From Sphingobacterium athyrii (GTDB lineage Bacteria > Bacteroidota > Bacteroidia > Sphingobacteriales > Sphingobacteriaceae), in NCBI RefSeq assembly GCF_003071065.1, contig NZ_QCXX01000009.1, positions 297,162-361,161 on the forward strand: 64,000 bases of DNA. Direction: 5' to 3'. The notes beneath the pieces were generated by a model. The model was given only the letters and a program-made list of their open reading frames with translations. It searched no databases and was not told where the DNA came from. The translations under genes and the position numbers were made by a program. Below are positions 19,391 to 28,400 of this stretch, piece by piece; position 1 is the stretch's first letter; each line of letters starts with the position of its first letter.

Positions 19391-19600
19391 CTGAGAAATT
19401 AGAAAAGGTCATTATATTGTTGTTATACAAAATGTATTGGCTGTTCGTGTGAGACGAGATGTGGCTAGGTAAACAGATCGTTATACCGTAAAAAAGGAAT
19501 TGTCCACACGATTTTATTCTCAGGAGTCTGAACAGTACTTAAGGCCGCTATTTCGAGCCTGGATAAAACAAAAGGATAGACGAAGGAGGATTAAGTCGAT
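19391..19600 (+). ncRNA. Candidate bridge RNA of IS110 copy A
   Basis: The non-coding left end of IS110-group elements is known (from IS621) to encode a bridge RNA with target- and donor-binding loops. Here GAGATGTGGCT (19456-19466) copies the target arm up to the CT core. It is followed by a GGTA...TACC hairpin (19468-19487 region) and an A-rich GTAAAAAAGG that can pair with the target T-tract, with a wobble and a mismatch. AACAGTAC at 19531-19538 copies the element's right end (20725-20732). The exact RNA ends are not determinable here. An in-frame extension of the transposase through this region (TTG at 19500) lacks family similarity. Confidence 0.6.
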
Positions 19601-19619
19601 ACGATTTAAATTCTTGACT

Positions 19620-20684
19620 ATGGCTATTAGTAAACAATGCATTGGGATAGATATCTCAAAAGCGACATTCACAGCATGTCTGTGTCAGTGTTCAGATGAT
19701 GGAGAATTAGTGTTCTCCAAGACAGTGGATTTCAGTAATGATAGCAAAGGGTTCAACCAGTTTCTGCGTTGGGCCAAAGGAGTCATTGCGAAAGATGCAG
19801 CACTTGTTTTTTTGATGGAGGCTACCGGTGTGTATTATGAGAACCTTGCCCACCATCTGCATAAGATTAAGAAAAGGGTTCATGTTGTTCTTCCCAATAC
19901 GTCAAAGCACTATTTTTCGAGCCTCAATATCAAGACCAAAACGGATGCTGTTGATGCACGGATCCTGAGTCAATTCGGTGTAGAAAGGATCCATAAAGCA
20001 TGGAGTCCTCCTCCACCAGTCTTATTGCAGCTGAGAAATCTGACCAGATACCATGTCCAGCTACAGGAGCAGAAAACGGCATTAGGTAACATCAAACATA
20101 GTAAGGACTGTTCGCATGCTATCCAGATCTTTATACTAAAAAGCAATAAAAAACTTATTTCTGAGATAGATAAGGAGATTGGCAGATGCATCGGGGAAAT
20201 CAACAGGCTGGTAAAGTCAGACCTGGGGCTCCATAAAAAAATAGAGAAGCTTGCAACAATAAAGGGGATTGGAATGATCACCATGGTTACCATTCTTGCC
20301 GAAACAATGGGGTTTGAACAGTTCGGTAGCGCCAAACAACTTGTCAGCTATGCTGGATACGATGTTGTTCAGCGGGAATCTGGGACATCTGTAAAAGGAA
20401 AAACCAGGATCTCGAAAAAGGGGAACAGGTATATCAGGAATGCGCTGTATTTTCCGGCTATGGTAGCTTGTAGGCATAATTCTGTGCTAAAGGAAGCTTA
20501 CACGAGAATCATCCAGAAAAAGCCGTCAAAAATGGTCGGACAGGTTGCCGTACAGAGAAAATTATTAATCTTAATGTATACACTTTGGAAAAATGATACC
20601 GTGTTTATAGAAAATTATAAAGTAAGTAGTCCCGATCCGAAAACCGAGACTACACTAGATAGTTCAGAAGCTGAACTTCTTTAG
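19620..20684 (+). CDS. IS110-family transposase (DEDD recombinase), copy A
   Basis: A 354-aa transposase. It begins MAISKQCIGIDISKATF, the RuvC-like DEDD N-terminal domain (first Asp in IGIDISK; further acidic residues in MEATGVYYE and KTDAVDARIL). After a helical linker comes the transposase_20 C-terminal domain with IKGIGMITMVTI, YAGYDVV, ESGTS (candidate catalytic Ser) and SKKGNRYIRNALYFPAMVA. I chose the ATG at 19620 because family members start a few residues before IGIDIS; a longer frame from TTG 19500 runs through the putative bridge-RNA region. The protein is identical in copy B. It acts with the bridge RNA to recombine donor and target DNA. Confidence 0.92.
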   Translation: MAISKQCIGIDISKATFTACLCQCSDDGELVFSKTVDFSNDSKGFNQFLRWAKGVIAKDAALVFLMEATGVYYENLAHHLHKIKKRVHVVLPNTSKHYFSSLNIKTKTDAVDARILSQFGVERIHKAWSPPPPVLLQLRNLTRYHVQLQEQKTALGNIKHSKDCSHAIQIFILKSNKKLISEIDKEIGRCIGEINRLVKSDLGLHKKIEKLATIKGIGMITMVTILAETMGFEQFGSAKQLVSYAGYDVVQRESGTSVKGKTRISKKGNRYIRNALYFPAMVACRHNSVLKEAYTRIIQKKPSKMVGQVAVQRKLLILMYTLWKNDTVFIENYKVSSPDPKTETTLDSSEAELL

Positions 20685-20881
20685 AATACAAAAATACTTT
20701 TTTGTCTAAATATTTGGAATTTAAAACAGTACCTTTTATTTTTATTGCATCGACTTCATTCAAGCAGTGAATATTGATCGAGTACAATACGCTTATCCGC
20801 TTGGCAGTGTAACCTTATACTTTCCAGTTATATATAGCTGAATTAGGCCGGCAATTTTCATTAAAGCCTTTTCCTAAAAAC

Positions 20882-23575
20882 TTAAAAATTATAGTCTATT
20901 CCAAAGCTTATGTACCGGGGCAAGAGCCGGTATTCGGTGGTGGAACGCGAAATGTCTGTGAGCATGGCGTTTCTGAAAGAGCGGGTGTTAAAAATGTTTT
21001 TGGCTGTTATGTCAAAGCGGGTCTTGTATCTTTTGAGGTCGTAAAATACTGAAAAGTCCGAAAAATAATAAGTTTGTTTTTTTTGTTGGGGCATGGACCC
21101 AAAACGATAAGATTCGTTCTTGAGGCTCAACTGCAGATTTTCGCCAAAGCGCAAAAATAGATTTAAAAAAGCTTGGCTATTTGTCAAGGTATTTTTCTCA
21201 CCTTCCATTCGGTAGTTGTTGGTTTGTAGGCTATATCCTGTATACATATTGAAGCAGGATTTCCACGAACTTCTGAACAAAAGCCCATAGTCGTATCTGT
21301 TTGTACGGATTTTCCTACGGCCCAAGCCGACGACCACGTTTTCATAATCAACTGTATTGAAGCCCACATCCAACTTTAAATTTCCATTTAGAGATTTTAC
21401 AAAATAGTTCAGCTCGGCCTTAGCATAGGTCAGCGTTTTGTCTTTGAGTAAGCGCTGTTGCACGAGGTTAAAATTGGGGTTGAGGTCGCTTTCCGTTCCA
21501 ATATAGTCAAACAGGATCTGATGCCCGATCCAGAGGTTGGTAAAAAACCGGTCGCTCATATTACCGTAGGTGTATTGAAGCGTTCCGCCCGAACTGCTCA
21601 AGGTTGCCATGTTATCCATTCCTTTAATAAAATTGCGCACGCCCGTGGTGTAATAGTTGGGTATCAGGTCAGTAAGTTTGGTGTTCTGCTGTTGAAAAAA
21701 CAAATCAGTTTCCAGCCGTCCTTTGTGGTGTATGGCCCATTTTCCTGATAGGCCGGGCGAAAGTTGCAGATTGCTTTTGTGTTTTTGTTCCTCAAAATTA
21801 ATCAGCCGGCTGTCTGCCAGGCCTAATTGCAGGCGGGGAGTTATTTCCCAGCTGCGGTGCTTAACCGTGTATTTAGAAATAATGTTAGTCTGAAACAAAC
21901 GGAGGGTCATTTCATTGGCAAATTTTGGTGGATACACTACCGTTTTGTACTCCGCTTCGGGGTCGGGCAGTAGCCGAAACAGGGTGTTGAGCTCTTGATT
22001 TTGATAGGTTGAGCTCAATCCCAGCTCGAAGAAATTGCCGTTTTGTTGCCGGCTTACATAATGCGTAGTAGCCCCCAGATAGCGCAGATTGTTGTCTATA
22101 TGCTGTTGCACCTCGTTCACCGAGTTAGATCCGAAGAGGTCTTCGTAATAATATTGATTGATACTGTAATCAACCGGCGACTGCTGGTCGATGAAGCGGA
22201 CGGAGCTGACCAGCGCTTTGCGCTCCGATAGCTTGTAGCTGTATGATAGGTTGTGGTTGGTGAGGTAACCTTTGTTTTTGGTGGTTTCTAAGCTGGATAT
22301 GTTGTTAAAAATCAAAGTTCCCAGCTCATTGCTGTTCAGAGAACCCAGTGTACCGGTATAGTTCAGTGTGGTATGAGGGGTGGGCTCGTATTGCAGTTCC
22401 ACTTTGGTAAAATAATTGTTGATTTTGCGCGCAAATTCATAGTTTTCGTTCGTGGTAAATTGAATGTCTTCCAAGTTATACTCCTGTACGGTATTGCGGT
22501 AAAACGATTTTTTTGTTGGATTGGCAAAACCCAGCCATTTGATTTTGAATGCAGCTATCGGATTTAAAATGGTATTTAATGAGATAAGCTTGTCGTTGTT
22601 GAAATTCGTGCGCCGATAATCGAAGTTGGACAGATTGGGTGTATTGTCAATCAGGGTAGGCGTGCTTACATCTAACCCAATTTGTCCGGGTTCATTTGTC
22701 GAACCGGACTGTATAAGGTGGTTGATGCTGCTTACGGCATCGTAGCCATTGTTATTGCCACTGGCCAAGAGGTAATATTTGTTGCGCTTCCCAAAATTCA
22801 TGAGGTTAGCGCTGGCTTGATAATACTTTGGGCCAATTGGTGAGCCCTGCAGCCCCACTGAACCCAGCCACTGGTTTTTGCTTTCCGCTTTCAGTTGCAG
22901 GTTAAGGGCGACCTTGTCCGAGTTTTCGATACCTTTTAATTGTTTGTTATTGGAGTAACGCTGCAGTACCTGAATTTTTTCCAGTGACTGCACACTCATA
23001 TTTTGCGTAAGCAGGCGGTATCCCTTCTCAAAAAAATCGTCACCTTCAACCATGACCTTTTCCACCTCTTTGTTGCCGATCTTGATACTGCCATCGGTAC
23101 CTACGTTGATCCCCGGAATTTTGCGCAGCAAATCTTCTACGTTGCGCTCATCGCCCTGCAAAAAAGAGCTTACCGCCAGTTCAAGAGTATCCCGGCCCCG
23201 TAAGTAAGGCTGTTTGGCGTGTACAATGACCTCCTGTAACCTCTGCACACCACCGGGTTGCATTTGCGCATCAATAAGGGTGTCGGCTTGGGTAGGCGCA
23301 ATAGCTAGGCTAAGCGGTTCAGAGCCAAGTGATTTAAACTGCAAAATGAATTTTCCGCTTTGTGCAGTTTGCAAGCGGTAATTTCCCTGGCCATCACTAA
23401 AGGTGTAGGTCAGCATTCGGGAATCGGCCGCAAGACGCAAATCAATACGCACACCGCCCAAAGCTTCACCTTTGACGCTCACCTTGCCATGTATGGCGAC
23501 CTGTGCCTGTGCAAAAAAAGGCAATAGGCATAGTCCAAGCCATCCTATTAAAAGCTTAATTTTTTTCCCACTCAT
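20882..23575 (-). CDS. TonB-dependent receptor-like outer-membrane protein paired with GLPGLI
   Basis: An 897-aa protein with signal peptide (LGLCLLPFFAQAQ). A carboxypeptidase-regulatory-like domain follows (HGKVSVKGEALGGVRIDL, about 28-110), then a plug-like domain (GDERNVEDLLRKIPGINV, SIKIGNKEVEKVMVEGDDFF), then a long outer-membrane beta-barrel ending in ISFGIDYNF. It lacks the SusC signature and has no SusD partner. This protein type is commonly found directly downstream of a GLPGLI gene; here the start overlaps the GLPGLI stop by 20 bases, so they are translationally coupled. The block 20.9-24.3 kb looks somewhat more GC-rich than its neighbours, which hints at separate origin. The cargo is unknown. 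Confidence 0.82.
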   Translation of the reverse strand: MSGKKIKLLIGWLGLCLLPFFAQAQVAIHGKVSVKGEALGGVRIDLRLAADSRMLTYTFSDGQGNYRLQTAQSGKFILQFKSLGSEPLSLAIAPTQADTLIDAQMQPGGVQRLQEVIVHAKQPYLRGRDTLELAVSSFLQGDERNVEDLLRKIPGINVGTDGSIKIGNKEVEKVMVEGDDFFEKGYRLLTQNMSVQSLEKIQVLQRYSNNKQLKGIENSDKVALNLQLKAESKNQWLGSVGLQGSPIGPKYYQASANLMNFGKRNKYYLLASGNNNGYDAVSSINHLIQSGSTNEPGQIGLDVSTPTLIDNTPNLSNFDYRRTNFNNDKLISLNTILNPIAAFKIKWLGFANPTKKSFYRNTVQEYNLEDIQFTTNENYEFARKINNYFTKVELQYEPTPHTTLNYTGTLGSLNSNELGTLIFNNISSLETTKNKGYLTNHNLSYSYKLSERKALVSSVRFIDQQSPVDYSINQYYYEDLFGSNSVNEVQQHIDNNLRYLGATTHYVSRQQNGNFFELGLSSTYQNQELNTLFRLLPDPEAEYKTVVYPPKFANEMTLRLFQTNIISKYTVKHRSWEITPRLQLGLADSRLINFEEQKHKSNLQLSPGLSGKWAIHHKGRLETDLFFQQQNTKLTDLIPNYYTTGVRNFIKGMDNMATLSSSGGTLQYTYGNMSDRFFTNLWIGHQILFDYIGTESDLNPNFNLVQQRLLKDKTLTYAKAELNYFVKSLNGNLKLDVGFNTVDYENVVVGLGRRKIRTNRYDYGLLFRSSWKSCFNMYTGYSLQTNNYRMEGEKNTLTNSQAFLNLFLRFGENLQLSLKNESYRFGSMPQQKKQTYYFSDFSVFYDLKRYKTRFDITAKNIFNTRSFRNAMLTDISRSTTEYRLLPRYISFGIDYNF

Positions 23576-24335
23576 ATACTTGTTCTACACTGCCACGAAC
23601 TTTTTTGCGTTCTACGGTTACGCCTTCCATCAAAGGCATTTTGCTCATCATCATGCGCATCCGCTCCTCGGTTTCGAGATCTTCTTTTTTTATGTAGTCC
23701 TCTAAGCTGAGTTTAGGCAGCGCATTTATGTATTTTTCGTTAACGGGCACATCGCTTGCGTATGGATATTCAATTTCTTTAAGCAGCCAATAGTGTGGGT
23801 TGCCCCCTTCATTATATAGCATGACGATAAGACCGGGCAGGCCACCAAATTTGTAAGGCCCGGCAGGTACCGGAATATCGTTGGTATAGTAGGCTATTAG
23901 GGGCGTACCCCGGTAAACGGCGGTAGCCTTGTGACATATATGTTTGCCCAGCGTATCTACATCGGTGTAATTGGTATTCCACACGAGAGGCGGAAACTCA
24001 TCGCTAACGAGGTAGTTGCTGCCTTTGAGCGAACGCGTTTCAACCAGTTGAGGGACATTATTTTTTTGGATAACGATGTTCCGGTAGATTTTGCCCATAT
24101 CTAGCGTCACCGACATGCTGCCGCTTAGTTCCCCATCATCCCCATTGTTGGCGCCATGGGGCTTGGGTTGTGGTAGCGAATCGCGAACGGACGTTTTTAT
24201 CCCGTCCTGAAAATAAACCTCTTCCCGAAAAGTAGCGGCAGGCGATGGCAGGTATTCGTACACCGCCTTAAGTTTTTGGCCATAAGAAACTGTCGCGGCC
24301 AATAAGAATACAAAGAATAGAGAATATTTGTTCAT
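23556..24335 (-). CDS. GLPGLI-family secreted protein
   Basis: A 259-aa protein with the diagnostic FGGLPGLIVMLYN motif near residue 170. Other family-like blocks are YEYLPS, FQDG near the start, and the VWNTNYTDVDTLGKHICHKATAVYRGTPLIAYYTNDIPV segment (typical: TD tag, C-KA-A, W/YYT-DIP; about residues 115-160). The start is the ATG at 24335, which gives a perfect signal peptide (MNKYSLFFVFLLAATVSYGQ). An upstream in-frame start at 24386 would place 17 basic/polar residues before it. The function of the family is not established; it is restricted to Bacteroidota and nearly always neighbours a TonB-type receptor. It overlaps the receptor gene by 20 bases and lies 79 bases after the small Cys protein. 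Confidence 0.88.
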   Translation of the reverse strand: MNKYSLFFVFLLAATVSYGQKLKAVYEYLPSPAATFREEVYFQDGIKTSVRDSLPQPKPHGANNGDDGELSGSMSVTLDMGKIYRNIVIQKNNVPQLVETRSLKGSNYLVSDEFPPLVWNTNYTDVDTLGKHICHKATAVYRGTPLIAYYTNDIPVPAGPYKFGGLPGLIVMLYNEGGNPHYWLLKEIEYPYASDVPVNEKYINALPKLSLEDYIKKEDLETEERMRMMMSKMPLMEGVTVERKKVRGSVEQVYEWEKN

Positions 24336-24414
24336 GATCGTTGGATTGGAAAAAGCGAGGCCTAGGCCCCGCTTAAATTTTAACATTTGTAATTCGAATA
24401 AAATAGGGTACAGA

Positions 24415-24753
24415 CTATATCCCTAGTTCGCCACTTGCAAGCATATGTCTATAAATCGTTCTACAGTTGTCGAAGAATCCTGAACAGGAACTTTCCACAT
24501 AGGTTTGCGAAGTGTAGGTGCCTACCACCTGACCGCTGCCATTGTAAACATTTAGGGTATAAACACATTTTGTCAACATGCTTTTGCTTTCCTTTGACGC
24601 TTCGGAAACTTTAGCCTTAGCATTGCTTTCGGCTAGCTTTTCAGTGGTTGTTTTCACATTTGCATTTTCTTTAGAAGCTTTTGCACCTGTTCCGGCAAAT
24701 GCTGCAGTTGATAACGCAGCTACTGCGACCAAACTCATTACTAATTTTTTCAT
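24415..24753 (-). CDS. Small secreted Cys-containing protein upstream of GLPGLI
   Basis: 112 aa from the ATG at 24753, chosen because it begins a clean signal peptide (MKKLVMSLVAVAALSTAAFA). The mature part has a Lys/Glu/Ala/Ser-rich low-complexity stretch (ETTEKLAESNAKAKVSEASK-like, about residues 25-60). A compact C-terminal domain follows with three Cys (KCVYTL, ESSCSG, FDNCRT), a beta-hairpin-like YNGSGQVVGTYTSQTY and a helix-like IYRHMLASGELG. I do not recognise the family. It is first in a three-gene operon with GLPGLI and the TonB-type receptor, which makes it a candidate cargo, processed peptide or partner of that system. Confidence 0.7.
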   Translation of the reverse strand: MKKLVMSLVAVAALSTAAFAGTGAKASKENANVKTTTEKLAESNAKAKVSEASKESKSMLTKCVYTLNVYNGSGQVVGTYTSQTYVESSCSGFFDNCRTIYRHMLASGELGI

Positions 24754-24946
24754 TTTTTTACTTTTTTTTGTTAAACCATCATGCTTTTTTGGGAGCATGT
24801 TTTAATTCTCTGGTAGTAAAAGTAGGGCAAGGAAATGAAATGATTTCGACCGTTTGGTATTCGCGGGAGCTGATCTATTATTCGCACTTATTTATTCGAT
24901 TTTTAGTCTTGTATACTTGGCGACGCCTTTTGCTTTATTGAGAGAA

Positions 24947-25150
24947 AGTCGCGATCAAGTCGTTAAATACTTAAAAAAGTAAAAAGGTGAGAAGTTAAAC
25001 TGTGTGGTCAGCACCGATATTTTCGAAGAGTCAGCCGATTATATGGTAGCCAAAGTGACCCTAAAATTTAAAGAGTTTACCAGGACTGTTCTAGTGACTT
25101 TGGTCCGTGACGGGGATAGCTGGGCAGTATCCAGTTCAGTCAACTCATAA
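24947..25150 (+). pseudogene. NTF2-like gene remnant (C-terminal half)
   Basis: From 24947 the frame reads SRDQVVKYLKK, a TAA stop, then KGEKLNCVVSTDIFEESADYMVAKVTLKFKEF (in matching blocks) and DGDSWAVSSSVNS to a stop at 25148-25150. This aligns with the last ~65 residues of the intact gene at 63562 but lacks the N-terminal half and signal peptide. A degenerate hairpin with GTATGTGGCTTCTATG follows at about 25190-25220 in the place of the family terminator. The arm differs from the IS110 guide and carries no insertion. Confidence 0.75.
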
Positions 25151-25406
25151 TAAATAGGAGCCGTTTAAATAAATATATAAATGTTGTAAAACCATATCAA
25201 GGTATGTGGCTTCTATGTTCTCAATTAATTGTAAAGATCAAGTTTTTTGGATAATTTTAGCTGGTATCGAAGAATATGTTGATTTGATGAGTGGTTAAAA
25301 AAATATAACCCTGAATAAATATTTGTAATATTTAGGTTAGTAGTGCTTTTTTTGAAAGTACCCTGATCGGAAATGTAAAACTCTGGTCACGGCTCTTTAG
25401 TACAAG

Positions 25407-28400
25407 TTATCGGGTTACGAACGAGTTTGAAGTCGATCTCTTTTGGAATTCACTCGGAGTAACTCCAAATGCTGCCTTAAAGCAGGTTGCAAAGTAACGC
25501 GGGTCAGAAAAACCAGTTTCAAAGGCTACTTCACTCACTGAAATCGAGCGATCTTTTTGCATGATCTGGCATGCATGTTTTAACCGTATATTTTTAATAA
25601 ATTCGCTCGGCGAGACATTCAAAAGAACTTTTGTCTTTCGATAAAGTGTTGATTTGGATAGGCCCAGTATATCGCCGAGTTTGATTACATCAAAGTGGTC
25701 GTCCGAAAGATGTTTTTCGATAACTTGAATCATCTTCTGTACAAATTTTTCATCTAAAGGCGTATGGTCGAGTGCCGCGATATTAATCTGTGTATTACTC
25801 TGAAACACAAGTTGTCGACAGCGTTTGTTGATGATAAAACTTTGGATTCTGGCTTCCAAGACCTTAATCTCAAAAGGTTTGCTAATGTATCCATCTGCAC
25901 CCGCTTGATAACATTCAATACGATCTTCAATACTGTTTTTGGCAGTCAGGAGCAAAATAGGAATATGGTTAAATTCTGAATTTGATTTGATGGTTTTGCA
26001 CAAATTAAGTCCATCGAGTTCGGGCATCATAATATCGCTCACGATAATATCTATTTCAGTATTCTCGAGGACCTCCAAAGCTCGCAAACCGTTATGGGCA
26101 ATATGTACCTGATAATTTTGGGCTAAGATTCTGGCCATAGTTGAGCGAAGTTCTTCATTATCTTCTACCAGCAAGAGGTTAAGTTTTGGCTGTATTGTAC
26201 TTTTTGGTAAACTTTCATCAATCGCATCGGAATGGATAGTAGTCGCTTTTAGTTCGTCGACAAAAGGCTGTTCCATCACTTGGATCCCTTTGCTATGGTA
26301 GTGCAATTTATCCACCGGAATCGTGACGTGAAACATACTGCCGACATGGAGTTGACTCTCCACCCGGATTTCACCATCATGTGCTTCTATCAATTGTTTG
26401 GTTACAGAAAGGCCTATACCATTGCTTTCGAGATGTTTTGTAGAGTTATTGGTGTAAAAGGCAGTAAAAATTTTCTCCATATCTTCGGGGTATATTCCTA
26501 TGCCATTGTCACGAACATAAATGAAGAGTCTACTTGAACCTTTGTCTTCCGCTACATGATATGAAAGTGAAATCTTTCCCCCTTGTTCGGTATATTTAAA
26601 TGCATTGGATAGGAGATTGAATAGAATTTTATCAATTTTATCAACGTCATAGTAAAGACATTCGGGACAGTCTCCATGTTGAATTTCAAAATCGATGTTT
26701 TTCTTTTTGGCAATGGGACCAAAATGCATGGCACCTAATTGAGTCACAAACGAAGGAAAATTGGATGCACTGATTTGCAGTTTCATGCTGTTGCTTTCCA
26801 TTCTTCTGAAATCTAAGATTTGTTGGAGCAACCGTTTCAGTCGACTTAAATTAAGGCGCATTTTATCAAATTGCTCTAAATTATTTTTTGTAGTCATCTG
26901 AACATCATCAACTAAACAGGAGATAATGGTCAGCGGCGTGAGTAAGTCGTGTGAAATATTGGTAAAATAGCTGAGCTTGGACTGTGCAAGTTCCTTGGTT
27001 TTCTCTTTTTCAATTTGGGCAATTTTTAGGTCACCACTCAATTTTAAGCGCTTAAAAGAATAATTAATAAAAAAGAATACGATGCCCCCGACAATACAGG
27101 CATAAATAAAATAGGCGAAGTTGCTTTCATAAAATGAAGGTTTCTTTATTATTTGAATTTGCGTAAGTGTGGTATTCCACTTGTTGTAGAGGTCGGTTGA
27201 TTTGACTAAAAACCTATAGTTTCCTTTACTTAAATTGTTGTATGTTGCAAAGATACGGTCTCTGGGGGCATAGATCCATTCTTTATCTACGCCTTCCAAT
27301 TTATACGCATAACGGATTTTTCCTTCCTGCGTAAAAGGTAGGGTGGAGAAGGATATTTCAATATTTTGATCTTCGGGATTCAGTATCAATTTAGTATGGT
27401 CATTGCTGAATACCTCGTCTTTTGATTCTAGGATAATAGACTTATTATTTATTTTGATGTCCGAAATAAGAACCTTTTCTTTAAAATTAGGTATGATACT
27501 ATGATCATTGAGTTGAACAATCCCATTGTAACCACCAAAATAAATGGTATTGGCATTTTTGTCCACAGCAAAGGCCCGTTTTGAAAACATGTTGACCTGA
27601 AGGCTGTCAGAAGTGGAGAATTCACAGATGTCATTATTTGAACGGTTGATTTTGTAGATATTACGAGTTGTTGATAGCCAAGTATAGCGACCCAGACAAA
27701 TAATATCAAGAAGTTGATTTTTTTCAAATAAGGTCGTGTTTGCGATTTCCTTTACTTGTTTATTGGCGAGTTGATATTGGAGCAGCCTATTATCTTTGGT
27801 CCCGATCCATAAATTACCATCAAGATCGACATCCATCGTTTCAATCTGGTCAGTTTTCAATCCGGAAGTTTCTTTACCAATATGCGCAAGCTGGACGGTC
27901 AAATTTCGACTGTCCATACAATAAATCCCATTTTCTTTGGTTGCGATCCAAATATGGTTTTGATTATCTTGAGCAACAGCGACAGGCTGATCCTTAATCT
28001 TTGGGATGATCGCCATATTTTCTGATTCCGATTTTTTCAAGAGCAAACCCTGTGTCGTGGCGATCCAGAGTCTTTTTTGTCGATCTGTGAAGAAAAAGGA
28101 GGGTATTCCTTGATGGTCGATCTGCTGAGCTAGATTTATCTTCCGTAAGAATTTGATATTATTGTCTGTCTTCTGAAAAACATTGATTGAGGATTCATAG
28201 GCAGAACCTACCCACAACTCTTGCCCAAAATCTGTGGCACAGGTCACAGCGCGTATTGAAATAAGATCTCTAAAATTGGAGTTGCTATAAGTATTTAGTT
28301 GATTTGTTGTTGGTGACAGACTTCCAAAACCAAATCGTTCGAGATTAAACCACAGGGTGCCCAAGTGATCTCGATAGAGCATATTTAAATTGGGAGCAAT

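Larger units (their letters stand above)
19379..20734 (+). mobile_element. IS110-family insertion sequence, copy A
   Basis: A ~1.35-kb element identical over 1371 bases (19371-20741) to 41168-42538, with different DNA beyond. Terminal inverted repeats are absent, as usual for IS110. The 12-base CTTTTATTTTTA occurs at both ends (19379-19390 and 20733-20744). Splitting at CT on both sides restores an uninterrupted terminator GATGTGG-CT-TTTATTTTTATTG in the flanks, so CT is the probable core. A non-coding left end of ~240 bases precedes one transposase gene. The perfect identity of the two copies means recent transposition. Confidence 0.85.

Noticed and set aside
19500..19619. In-frame 40-codon extension of the IS110 transposase from a TTG start
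   Set aside because: The translation is basic and without family similarity; transposases of this family begin just before IGIDIS. The DNA is better explained as the non-coding, bridge-RNA-bearing end, and it contains the donor-like AACAGTAC.
19970..20335. 121-codon antisense frame inside the IS110 transposase
   Set aside because: It lies wholly opposite a well-supported gene, repeats identically in the second copy only because the element is duplicated, and has no domain.
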